A stretch of 20,922 bases of DNA from JAWLCG01 sp041687295 (lineage in GTDB: Bacteria > Planctomycetota > Phycisphaerae > SM23-33 > FEN-1343), in assembly GCA_041687295.1 (NCBI GenBank), contig JAWLCG010000036.1, positions 1-20,922 on the forward strand, given 5' to 3'. The notes under the pieces were generated by a model. It worked only from the letters and a program-made list of their open reading frames with translations. It was not told where the DNA came from and made no database searches. Made by a program: the position numbers and the translations under genes. Positions 7,276 through 14,093 of the stretch are shown one piece after another. The first letter of the stretch is position 1, and each line of letters starts with the position of its first letter.

Positions 7276-7347
7276 GGCTGCGCTTTGTGCAGCCATGCGG
7301 CTTCCGTGGCCACAGACGTGGCTACGAACACCGTAGCCACGGCACCC
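7267..7347. repeat. Composite palindrome, family C copy 1, containing a start codon
   Basis: The outer arms GGGTGCCATGGCT (7267-7279) and AGCCACGGCACCC (7335-7347) pair with one mismatch. Inside are two perfect hairpins: CATGGCTGC...GCAGCCATG (7273-7297) and CGTGGCTACG-aacac-CGTAGCCACG (7317-7341). The ATG of the permease fusion, on the minus strand, falls at the left end. Confidence 0.9.
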
Positions 7348-7395
7348 GGATGCCTGGCGCCCGGATGCTTGGGGGGAACACGCGGAGGCTGTTCC
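7346..7395. repeat. Short direct and inverted repeats
   Basis: CCGGATGCCTGG (7346-7357) and CCGGATGCTTGG (7361-7372) repeat at a 15-bp period. They are followed by an inverted pair GGAACA/TGTTCC (7375-7380 and 7390-7395). This is part of the 190-bp repeat-filled gap between kamA and the transporter gene. Confidence 0.55.
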
Positions 7396-7403
7396 GCCTT
7401 CGT

Positions 7404-7440
7404 TGCCGGGCCTCGCTATCGCTCGACCCGGCCTACGGGC
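7404..7440 (-). repeat. Repeat family E, copy 2
   Basis: On the minus strand this reads CCGTAGGCCGGGTCGAGCG and then GCGAGGCCCGGCA. It matches the plus-strand copy at 10521-10554 almost base for base. The arms CCGGGTCGAGC and GCGAGGCCCGG are partly self-complementary. Confidence 0.75.
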
Positions 7441-7465
7441 CTGGCCACGGCACCGGTCTGGTGCG

Positions 7466-8830
7466 TCATGCATTCGTCGGTTCCTCGCACGCCCCCTCAG
7501 TATCGGTCGGGTCCTCTTCTTCGTCGCCGCGTCGCTGGTATCGCTCGTTGTCGGCCGGCACGAGGGTGTAGGCCTCGTCGTGGTCGCACAGCAGCTTGGA
7601 GATGCCCACGGCCGCCTCTTCGGGGCCGTCCTCGGTCTTGAGGTGCAGGTGGCACTGCTCGCACTTGCGGTCGCAGAAGTGGGCCTCGTAGCTGTCGGGC
7701 TCCTTGTAGGTCGTGATGACGCCCTCGTAGTTGCGCAGGACGACCTTGTTGGTGCTCCAGCTGATCAGGTAGTTGGGCATGATCGGGATCTTGCCCCCGC
7801 CGCCCGGCGCGTCGATGACGTAGGTCGGCACGGCAAAGCCGCTGGTGTGCCCGATGAGGCTCTCGATGATCTCGATGCCCTTGCCCACCGGCGTGCGGAA
7901 GTGCGTGAGCCCCTCCGACAGGTCGCACTGGTAGAGGTAGTAGGGCCTAACGCGGTTGGCCACCAGCTTGTGCACCAGCGAGCGGATGATCCGCGGGCAG
8001 TCGTTCACGCCGGCCAGCAGCACCGTCTGGTTGCCCAGCGGGATGCCCGCGTCGGCGAGCTTGCGCAGGGCCAGCCGCGACGAGCTGGTGAACTCGCGCG
8101 GGTGGTTGAAGTGCGTGTTGATCCAGAGCGGGTGGTGCTTGCGGAGCATCGCCACCAGCTCGTCGGTGATGCGGTAGGGCAGCACCACCGGCGTCCGCGT
8201 GCCGATGCGGATGACCTCGACGTGCTCGATCGACCGCAGTTCGGTGAGGATCCAGTCGAGGTACTCGTCGCTGAGCATGAACGGGTCGCCGCCCGAGAGC
8301 AGCACGTCGCGGACCTGCGGCGTGTTGCGGATGTACTCGATGCCCTGGCGCAGCTGATCGCGTCCGGGGATCGTGTCGGTGTCGCCCACCTTGCGCTTGC
8401 GGGTGCAGTGGCGGCAGTACATTGAGCAGACGTTGGAGATCGTGAACAGCACCCTGTCGGGGTAGCGGTGCGTGATCAGCGGCGCGGGCGAGTCGTGTTC
8501 CTCGTGCAGCGGGTCGGCCATGTCGTGGTCGGCCACCACCAGTTCCGAGGGCGAGGGGAAGCTCTGGTGGTAGATCGGGTCGTTCTTGTAGTCGCGGCCA
8601 TCGATCAGCGAGAAGTAGTACGGCGTGATCGACAGGGGGAACTTCTCGAGCGTCTGCTCGAGCATCTCCCGTTCCTCGGGCTCGAAGCGGATGCCCAGGA
8701 GCTTCTCGAAGGTGCCGATGTCGCGCACGGCGTGGCGCAGCTGCCAGCGCCAGTCGCGCCAGTGGCTCTCGGCGACGTGGGGGGCGATGCGTTTGGCGAT
8801 CGTCTCCTGTTTCTGGGCAAAAGTAGTCAA
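7466..8830 (-). CDS. kamA: L-lysine 2,3-aminomutase
   Basis: This 454-residue radical SAM, PLP-dependent enzyme converts L-lysine to L-beta-lysine, the first step of acetyl-beta-lysine synthesis (also called ablA). Visible features are the cluster motif CSMYCRHC (Cys135, 139 and 142), the PLP lysine in PGGGGK (Lys347), Asp303 and Asp340, and a C-terminal Cys cluster HFCDRKCEQC (386-393). These sit exactly ten residues beyond the known clostridial positions (Cys125, Lys337, Asp293, Asp330). The two aspartates bind the lysine epsilon-ammonium, which argues for lysine rather than glutamate as substrate. I chose TTG at 8830 because GAGGAG lies 8 nt upstream. An in-frame ATG at 8872 would add 14 basic residues but has no ribosome site. 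The enzyme family is oxygen-sensitive. Confidence 0.93.
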   Translation of the reverse strand: MTTFAQKQETIAKRIAPHVAESHWRDWRWQLRHAVRDIGTFEKLLGIRFEPEEREMLEQTLEKFPLSITPYYFSLIDGRDYKNDPIYHQSFPSPSELVVADHDMADPLHEEHDSPAPLITHRYPDRVLFTISNVCSMYCRHCTRKRKVGDTDTIPGRDQLRQGIEYIRNTPQVRDVLLSGGDPFMLSDEYLDWILTELRSIEHVEVIRIGTRTPVVLPYRITDELVAMLRKHHPLWINTHFNHPREFTSSSRLALRKLADAGIPLGNQTVLLAGVNDCPRIIRSLVHKLVANRVRPYYLYQCDLSEGLTHFRTPVGKGIEIIESLIGHTSGFAVPTYVIDAPGGGGKIPIMPNYLISWSTNKVVLRNYEGVITTYKEPDSYEAHFCDRKCEQCHLHLKTEDGPEEAAVGISKLLCDHDEAYTLVPADNERYQRRGDEEEDPTDTEGACEEPTNA

Positions 8831-8998
8831 GAGTGTATCTCCTCGGTTGCGTTTGTTCTGAGTCGTCCGCATCCGCGCGGCCTTCGCGCCCGGCCCACCC
8901 CGCCGGTAGTCATGGACATAGATTGCGGTGACGGTTTTACGGATGCCCGAGAGTCGCGGGCAGAGAATATGTGCAGTTGCCGTTCATGGTGTAAGACC

Positions 8999-9027
8999 AT
9001 TATTGAAGAACTGTTGCACAATTGCAA
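8999..9027 (-). promoter_or_regulatory. Candidate kamA promoter with overlapping inverted repeat
   Basis: On the minus strand, TTGCAA (9022-9027), a 17-nt spacer and AATAAT (8999-9004). An inverted repeat TTGCA-N4-TGCAA (9014-9027) covers the -35 box and could be an operator. The predicted leader to the TTG start is about 160 nt. Confidence 0.5.
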
Positions 9028-9299
9028 GGCTTTTCCCTGAGAGGCAGATGCCTACGAGTTTTCCTGGCCCGACGGGCCCCGAAAGTTACCCTCCCACAAG
9101 GAATTGCCCAGATTTCCCACACTCCCCCCCAGACCCGCCCGCCTCGACGCTTTTGCCGATTGTTCAGAGACATCTGGTGCAAGTGGCGCAAACCATTATC
9201 GACCCCTAATACAATGTCCTACCGTTTTCCATCCGCCGCCTCGCCCCGGACCCCTGCAGGCAGGGCCCATGGGCGCACTGCCCCCCGGGCCGCCCCCTT
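9028..9299. other. Intergenic region with no recognised gene
   Basis: This stretch lies between the kamA promoter and the repeat upstream of the OB-HD gene. It is less GC-rich than the genes. Frames open through it lack protein-like composition or motifs, and I recognise no RNA gene. Confidence 0.5.
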
Positions 9300-9360
9300 T
9301 CTCCAAGCCCACGGATGGAGCCTCGCGCAGCGAGGCGCAGTCCGTGGGGCTCTCGTCCGG
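9300..9360. repeat. Palindrome family A, copy 2, with inserted hairpin
   Basis: TCTCCAAG leads into CCCACGGA (9308-9315), pairing with TCCGTGGG (9341-9348). The loop contains a second perfect hairpin GCCTCGC-gca-GCGAGGC (9320-9336). The right flank TCTCGTCCGGGCCG is shared with the inverted copy at 12782-12827. Confidence 0.85.
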
Positions 9361-9462
9361 GCCGCTCGACCCCGCCCCACGCGTCCTCCCCTCTCGCCCC
9401 CCACGTCCCTCCCCGCAGGTCCCTTTTTGGACTCGACCATCGACGGCCGGCCGCCGGGCCGG

Positions 9463-9468
9463 TAAAAT
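9463..9468 (+). promoter_or_regulatory. Candidate -10 box, leaderless start of OB-HD gene
   Basis: GGTAAAAT ends 7 nt before the ATG at 9476, and no Shine-Dalgarno lies between. TAAAAT matches the -10 consensus at five of six positions. No convincing -35 box is seen. The layout fits a leaderless mRNA. Confidence 0.4.
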
Positions 9469-9475
9469 CCCGCTC

Positions 9476-10498
9476 ATGGCCAAAAGGAGCTACATCAACG
9501 CCCTGACGAGCGGGGCGGCCTTTAACGAGGTCTACCTCGTCCGCGACAAGGACTTGCGAACCGCCAGCAACGGTTCGCTCTACATCTGCTGCACGCTGGT
9601 CGACCGCACGGGCACGCTGCCGGCGCGGATCTGGCAGGCGAGCGAGTCGCTCTACAACGGTATCCCGACCGACGGCTTCGTCCAGGTCAAGGGCCGGGCC
9701 GAGAGCTACCGCGGCAGCCTGCAGGCGATCATCGAGGCCCTTCGGCCCATGCCCGCCGACCAGGTCGACCTCGCCGAGTTCCTGCCCACCACGCCCTACG
9801 ACATCGACGCGATGTGGGCAGAGCTGCTCGAGCGGCTCGACGCCATCGCCGACCGCCCCCTGCGGGCGCTGGTGCAGGCGTTCCTGGACGATGAGGCCCT
9901 GATGGCGCAGTTCCGCCGCTGCCCGGCCGCCATGCAGATGCACCAGGCGTACCTCGGCGGGCTGCTGGAGCACACGCTGCACGTGATGCGCCTGGCCGGC
10001 GTCATCCTGCCGCTCTACCCGCAGCTCAACGGCGACCTGCTGCTGGCCGGGGCGTTCGTGCACGACCTGGGCAAGATCGCCGAGCTCAAGAGCGACCTGG
10101 GCTTCAGCTACACCGATCGCGGCCAACTGGTCGGGCACATCACCCTGGCGGCCATCTGGCTGGCCCAGAAGGCCGACGCCCTCGCCGCCGAGACCGGCGA
10201 GAGCTTCCCCGCCAAGACCCTCGACCTGCTCCAGCACATGGTCCTCAGCCACCACGGCGTCTACGAGTACGGCTCGCCCAAGCTGCCGGCCATCCCCGAG
10301 GCGATGGCCCTGCACTACCTGGACAACCTCGACGCCAAGGTCCACATGTTCCTCCACCAGATCGCCGCCGACGCCGACCCCAACGCCAGCTTCACCAGCT
10401 TCCAGCGCCAGCTCGACGTCCGCATCTACAAGCACTCAGCCACGCTCGGCGACGGGGCCTCCACCGAGCTGTTCGCCCTCGGCGAGGACGTGCAGTAG
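9476..10498 (+). CDS. YhaM-like OB-fold/HD-domain 3'-5' exoribonuclease
   Basis: This 340-residue cytoplasmic protein has an N-terminal OB-fold (about 12-90, with LVDRTGTLPARIW and FVQVKGRAESYRG). A C-terminal HD metal-dependent phosphohydrolase domain follows: His166 in LLEHTLHV, His196-Asp197 in VHDLGK, His221 in GHITLA, His259-260 in VLSHHG, and Asp283/Asp286 in LDNLDAK. This is the YhaM/CBF1 architecture, which in Firmicutes degrades RNA or single-stranded DNA from the 3' end. The length is close to that of YhaM. Upstream in-frame ATGs exist, but they run through repeat DNA. The start at 9476 gives the family N-terminus. There is no ribosome binding site. It is monocistronic, with palindromes on both sides. 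Confidence 0.88.
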   Translation: MAKRSYINALTSGAAFNEVYLVRDKDLRTASNGSLYICCTLVDRTGTLPARIWQASESLYNGIPTDGFVQVKGRAESYRGSLQAIIEALRPMPADQVDLAEFLPTTPYDIDAMWAELLERLDAIADRPLRALVQAFLDDEALMAQFRRCPAAMQMHQAYLGGLLEHTLHVMRLAGVILPLYPQLNGDLLLAGAFVHDLGKIAELKSDLGFSYTDRGQLVGHITLAAIWLAQKADALAAETGESFPAKTLDLLQHMVLSHHGVYEYGSPKLPAIPEAMALHYLDNLDAKVHMFLHQIAADADPNASFTSFQRQLDVRIYKHSATLGDGASTELFALGEDVQ

Positions 10499-10520
10499 CA
10501 GGCCGACTCGAGCGCCAGCG

Positions 10521-10554
10521 CCGTAGGCCGGGTCGAGCGCAGCGAGGCCCGGCA
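10521..10554 (+). repeat. Repeat family E, copy 1
   Basis: CCGTAGGCCGGGTCGAGCG followed by CAGCGAGGCCCGGCA, about 22 nt after the OB-HD stop codon. It is the same sequence as 7404-7440 in the opposite orientation. Confidence 0.75.
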
Positions 10555-10585
10555 GGGCGGCGGCGAGGGTTCCCCCCTTCCTCTG

Positions 10586-10620
10586 TATATAGCCCCGGGC
10601 TTGCCCGGGGTCTTCCGGAC
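10586..10620 (+). repeat. Palindrome family B, copy 1
   Basis: TATATAG leads into CCCCGGGC-tt-GCCCGGGG (10593-10610), followed by TCTTCCGG. Related copies are at 12619-12652 and 12657-12687, also 3' of a gene. The 302-bp gap 10499-10800 holds this element, one family E copy, one family A copy and the proS promoter, and no gene. Confidence 0.8.
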
Positions 10621-10682
10621 TCCCTCCCGGGCACCGGGGGCCGAGGGCGCGTCGATCCTCCATCGCACGCCCCGCACGAGAT

Positions 10683-10706
10683 GCCCACGGAATGCATTCC
10701 GTGGGC
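10683..10706. repeat. Palindrome family A, copy 4 (perfect 24-bp)
   Basis: A perfect 24-bp palindrome with no loop: GCCCACGGAATG followed by CATTCCGTGGGC. It is a loopless version of the family A stem, located about 60 bp upstream of the proS promoter. Confidence 0.85.
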
Positions 10707-10741
10707 GTGGGTAGGAGCGACGTCCCCCCCGCGCGCCCCGC

Positions 10742-10770
10742 TTGCATTGGGGCCCCCCGCCCGGTATAAG
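10742..10770 (+). promoter_or_regulatory. Candidate proS promoter
   Basis: TTGCAT (10742-10747), a 17-nt spacer and TATAAG (10765-10770), with GG before the -10. The leader of about 25 nt contains AGGAG at 10787-10791, 9 nt from the ATG. Confidence 0.55.
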
Positions 10771-10800
10771 CAGACGATTCATTACCAGGAGCGAATCGCC

Positions 10801-12612
10801 ATGCGCTATAGCCAGATGTTGATCCCCACCGTCAAGGAAGTGCCCGCCGAGGCTGAGATCGTCAGCCATCAGCTCATGATCCGCGCCGGCTTCATCCGCA
10901 AGCTCGCCAGCGGCACCTACACCTACCTGCCGCTGGGCTGGCGGATGCTGCAGAAGGCCCAGCGGATCGTCCGCGAGGAGATGGACGCCGGCGGCGCCCA
11001 GGAGCTGATGCTGCCCATGGTCCAGCCGATGGAGCTGTGGGAGCAGACCGGCAGGCGGCACGTGATGGGCGAGACGCTCGGCTGGTTCAAGGACCGCCAC
11101 GGGCGCGAGAACGTCCTGAGCCCCACCGCCGAGGAGATCATCACCAGCCTCGTCGCCGCCGAGGTCAACAGCTACAAGCAGCTGCCGCTGAACCTCTACC
11201 AGATCAACATCAAGTACCGCGACGAGTTCCGCCCGCGGTTCGGCGTCCTTCGCAGCCGAGAGTTCATCATGAAGGACGCCTACAGCTTCCACGCCGACCG
11301 CGAGAGCCTCGATGAGACCTACCAGAAGATGTACGACGCCTACTGCCGCATCTTCACCCGCTGCGGGCTGCCGTTCGTCGTGGTCGAGGCCGAGAGCGGC
11401 CCGATCGGCGGCTCGGCCAGCCATGAGTTCATGGTGCCCTGCTCGGCCGGCGAGGACGTGCTGTTCTACACCGAGGACGGCTCGTACGCAGCCAACATCG
11501 AGAAGGCGGAGGTCGATCCCGTCTCGCACCTGGAGCTCGACGGCGTCGCGGCCGTCGGCTCGGCCGAGGCGGTCCACACGCCCAACGTCGGCTCGATCGA
11601 GGCGGTCTGCGCGTTCCTCAAGACCACGCCCGCGCAGATGATCAAGACGCTGGTGTACCAGGCCGGCGAGCGGGGGGTGGTGGCGGTGGTCCGCGGCGAC
11701 CACGAGATCAACGACGTCAAGCTGATGCGATCGGCCGGCGCCGACGAGATCGAGCTGGCCGGCGAGGGCACGGTCCAGCGGCTGACCGGGGCGGCCGTCG
11801 GTTTCGCCGGGCCGGTGGGCCTGCTCGAGAAGCTCGGGCCTGACGACCGGATGCTGGTGGACCACGCGGTGGCGGCCATGGCGGCCGGCGTCAGCGGGGC
11901 CAACCGCACCGACTACCACCTGGCCAACGTGGTGCCCGGGCGCGACTTCCCGCTGGCCGGCGAGAAGGTCGCCGTCGCCGACATCCGCAACGCCGTCGAG
12001 GGCGACACGCACGCCGGCCAGCCCCTGCTGAGCCGTCGCGGCATCGAGATCGGCCACGTGTTCAAGCTGGGCACCAAGTACAGCGAGACGCTCGGGGCGA
12101 CCTTCCTGGACGAGGGCGGCAAGGCCCAGCCCTGCATCATGGGCTGCTACGGCATCGGCATCAACCGCATCCTGGCCTCGGCGATCGAGGTCTTCGCCGA
12201 CGCCAATGGCTGCGTGCTGCCGGTGAGCATCGCCCCGTTCGAGGTGCTGGTGGTGGCGCTGAACTACGACAGCCCCGCCGTCCACGAGACGGCCGACCGG
12301 GTCTACGCCGAGCTCAAGCGCCGCGGCGTCGACGTGCTGCTGGACGACCGCGCCGCCCGGCCGGGGGTGAAGTTCAAGGACGCCGACCTGATCGGCATCC
12401 CCCTGCGGCTGGTCGTCGGCGAGAAGGGCCTGGCCGAGGGCAAGGTCGAACTCAAGCGCCGCACCGACGACAAGCCCACCCTCATCGACGCCGACCAGGC
12501 CGTCGAGACCACGCTGCAGGCCCTGGCCGAGCTGTGGGCGCCCCTGCGGGTGGACGACGCCGACGACGCCGGCAGCTGCTGCGGCGGCGGCAGCAACTGC
12601 AAGTGCTCGTAG
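10801..12612 (+). CDS. proS: Prolyl-tRNA synthetase with Cys-rich C-terminal tail
   Basis: This 603-residue class II synthetase charges tRNA-Pro with proline. Visible features are the bacterial-type N-terminus (MRYSQMLIPT, ASGTYTYLPLGWR), motif 2 (FRPRFGVLRSREFIMKDAYSFH split across 143-164), an inserted editing domain (about 230-395, with the K..VY and GDHE.N elements that clear Ala-tRNA-Pro), motif 3 (GCYGIGINR) and the anticodon-binding domain (about 480-580). The last residues are unusual: an acidic linker and then SCCGGGSNCKCS, with Cys593, 594, 600 and 602. Such a tail is not part of the usual bacterial enzyme and resembles a small metal-binding or redox motif. The ATG at 10801 is set by AGGAG 9 nt upstream and the promoter before it. 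Confidence 0.95.
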   Translation: MRYSQMLIPTVKEVPAEAEIVSHQLMIRAGFIRKLASGTYTYLPLGWRMLQKAQRIVREEMDAGGAQELMLPMVQPMELWEQTGRRHVMGETLGWFKDRHGRENVLSPTAEEIITSLVAAEVNSYKQLPLNLYQINIKYRDEFRPRFGVLRSREFIMKDAYSFHADRESLDETYQKMYDAYCRIFTRCGLPFVVVEAESGPIGGSASHEFMVPCSAGEDVLFYTEDGSYAANIEKAEVDPVSHLELDGVAAVGSAEAVHTPNVGSIEAVCAFLKTTPAQMIKTLVYQAGERGVVAVVRGDHEINDVKLMRSAGADEIELAGEGTVQRLTGAAVGFAGPVGLLEKLGPDDRMLVDHAVAAMAAGVSGANRTDYHLANVVPGRDFPLAGEKVAVADIRNAVEGDTHAGQPLLSRRGIEIGHVFKLGTKYSETLGATFLDEGGKAQPCIMGCYGIGINRILASAIEVFADANGCVLPVSIAPFEVLVVALNYDSPAVHETADRVYAELKRRGVDVLLDDRAARPGVKFKDADLIGIPLRLVVGEKGLAEGKVELKRRTDDKPTLIDADQAVETTLQALAELWAPLRVDDADDAGSCCGGGSNCKCS

Positions 12613-12618
12613 GCTTCG

Positions 12619-12687
12619 GTATATAGCCCCGGGCTTGCCTGGGGTCTTTCGGCCCTCATATAGCCCCCGGCATGCCGGGGGTCTTCG
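12619..12687 (+). repeat. Tandem pair of family B palindromes
   Basis: Copy 2 is TATATAG with CCCCGGGCTTGCCTGGGG (12627-12644) and TCTTTCGG. Copy 3 is CATATAG with the perfect 18-bp palindrome CCCCCGGCATGCCGGGGG (12664-12681) and TCTTCG. Each is a hairpin followed by a short T-rich stretch, 15 and 52 nt after proS, so a role as transcription terminator is possible. Confidence 0.8.
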
Positions 12688-12703
12688 AGGACGTCCAGCG
12701 TTC

Positions 12704-12763
12704 CGGGTGCCGTGGCTGCGGAGTTTGCCGCCACGTCTTCGGGGCGTTGGTACCGCAGCCACG
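12704..12763. repeat. Composite palindrome, family C copy 2
   Basis: GGGTGC precedes CGTGGCTGCGG (12711-12721), which pairs perfectly with CCGCAGCCACG (12753-12763). The 31-nt loop contains a partial copy GCCGCCACG. The end sequence GGGTGCCGTGGC matches 7267 and 15205. Confidence 0.75.
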
Positions 12764-12781
12764 TTGGGCCTCCACCGCTCG

Positions 12782-12827
12782 GCCCGGACGAGACCCCCAC
12801 GGATTGCATCCGTGGGCTTGGAGAGAT
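12782..12827 (-). repeat. Palindrome family A, copy 5 (inverted)
   Basis: On the minus strand this reads CTCTCCAAG, CCCACGGAT-gca-ATCCGTGGG, then GGTCTCGTCCGGGCC. It keeps both flanks of the copy at 9300-9360 but has only a 3-nt loop instead of the inserted hairpin. Confidence 0.85.
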
Positions 12828-12867
12828 GCGACCTCGAAAATGGGGTCTGTCCCTAGTTTAGAGAGCC

Positions 12868-13800
12868 ATGGCCAAGCCTCGCAACAAGGTGATGGACTCC
12901 CTGGCGTACCTGGCGGTGCGGCTGGGGGCGATGGGCGTGCACATGCTGGGCCCGAACGGGGCGTACGGCCTGGCGAAGCTGGCGGGGCGGGCGTTCTTCG
13001 CGCTCGACCGCAAGCACCGCCGCATCGCCGAGGGGCAGATCCGCCTGAGCTACCCCGATTGGGATGACGGCCGCGTCCGCCGCTGCGCCCGCGGAAGCTT
13101 CGAGGCCCTGGCCCTGCTGGGCGTCGAGATGCTGCTGACGCCGCGGCTGATCCACCTGAACCGCTGGCGGCGGCACATTCGGCTGCACAACTTCCAGGAG
13201 ATGCTCGACCTGCTGCTGGCCGGGCGGACGGGCGTGATCGTGCTGATGGGCCACTTCGGCAACTGGGAGGTCGGCGGCTACACGCTGGCGACGCTGGGGT
13301 TCCCCTCGGTCAGCGTGGCCCGGCCGTTGGACAACCCCTACCTCAACGAGTTCCTGCTGGGCGTGCGGCAGCGGACGGGCCAGCGGATCGTCGACAAGGG
13401 CGGGGCCACGGCCGAGGCCGGCCCCACGCTCGAGGCCAAGGGCATCCTGGGCCTCATCGCCGACCAGGACGCGGGCAAGCGCGGCGTCTTCGTGGACTTT
13501 TTCGGCCGGCCCGCCAGCACGTTCCGCTCGATCGCCCTGCTGGCGCGGACCTACGAGGTGCCCGTCGCCGTCACCTACGCCAAGCGCACCGGCCGACCGT
13601 TCCAGTTCGAGCTGGGCGTCCAGCGGATCATCCACCCCCACGAATGGGCCGACAAGGACGACGAGGTCCGCTGGCTGACGCAGACCTACACCGCCGAGTT
13701 GGAGGCCGTCGTCCGCACCGCCCCCGAGCAGTACCTCTGGGCCCACCGCCGCTGGAAGCACCGCCCCGGCGGCGGCAAGGCCGAGGGCGGCATCGGGTAG
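12868..13800 (+). CDS. LpxL/HtrB-type lipid A acyltransferase family protein
   Basis: This 310-residue membrane-associated acyltransferase of the lysophospholipid/lipid A family would transfer an acyl chain from acyl-ACP to a Kdo-lipid A precursor or a related glycolipid. The catalytic H-x4-E motif is HFGNWE (His129, Glu134). Also present are IADQDAGKRGVFVDFFG (197-213) and the closing QYLWAHRRWKHRP (288-300), all typical of LpxL/LpxM. The N-terminal 25 residues are amphipathic to hydrophobic (SLAYLAVRLGAMGVHML). It implies an outer membrane. The ATG has only a weak GAGAG nearby. The preceding GGGGTCTGTCCC is a REP-like word, so the natural promoter is unclear. The acyl chain and exact substrate cannot be told from sequence. 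Confidence 0.88.
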   Translation: MAKPRNKVMDSLAYLAVRLGAMGVHMLGPNGAYGLAKLAGRAFFALDRKHRRIAEGQIRLSYPDWDDGRVRRCARGSFEALALLGVEMLLTPRLIHLNRWRRHIRLHNFQEMLDLLLAGRTGVIVLMGHFGNWEVGGYTLATLGFPSVSVARPLDNPYLNEFLLGVRQRTGQRIVDKGGATAEAGPTLEAKGILGLIADQDAGKRGVFVDFFGRPASTFRSIALLARTYEVPVAVTYAKRTGRPFQFELGVQRIIHPHEWADKDDEVRWLTQTYTAELEAVVRTAPEQYLWAHRRWKHRPGGGKAEGGIG

Positions 13801-13841
13801 ACCGTCGGCCGACCGAACCTGCGGGCGCCCATGGCCCGTAC

Positions 13842-13920
13842 GAAGGTGGGGCTCCGCTGACGCTGCGCCCCAGCCTACGAAGACGCCCCGCGCCGTAGGC
13901 TGGGGCGCAGCCCCACCTTC
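13842..13920. repeat. Modular palindrome, family D copy 2 (reversed nesting)
   Basis: The outer arms are GAAGGTGGGGCT (13842-13853) and AGCCCCACCTTC (13909-13920). The inner arms are the 15-bp TGCGCCCCAGCCTAC (13864-13878) and GTAGGCTGGGGCGCA (13895-13909). The two modules are the same as at 716-810, but the inside and outside positions are exchanged. Confidence 0.9.
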
Positions 13921-13991
13921 CTGGGCAGCCGACCACGCCGGCCCCACACGTTCGACAGGCAGACGGTCCCGAGCGGTTCGGCACCGCCCTG

Positions 13992-14020
13992 TTGCCTTGG
14001 CCGGGACCGGGGGGTAGGAT
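13992..14020 (+). promoter_or_regulatory. Candidate promoter of the EIIA gene
   Basis: TTGCCT (13992-13997), a 17-nt spacer and TAGGAT (14015-14020), preceded by GGGG. The predicted leader is about 65 nt, with AAGGAG at 14081-14086. Confidence 0.45.
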
Positions 14021-14093
14021 GGTTCGCTTTGCGTCCGGACGGTCTTTGGCCGGCGGGGCCGACGGGCCCGGTCGGCGGGCAAGGAGTGGGACG

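Noticed and set aside
10426..12762. Very long open frame antisense to proS (778 codons)
   Set aside because: GC-rich codon bias in proS leaves the opposite strand open. The translation is low-complexity (Asp/Val/Leu/Gly repeats) with no domain.
12838..12860. AATGGGGTCTGTCCCTAG upstream of the acyltransferase
   Set aside because: It resembles a widespread REP-type word (GGGGTCTGTCCC), but it is a single imperfect copy here, so I do not call it an element or promoter.
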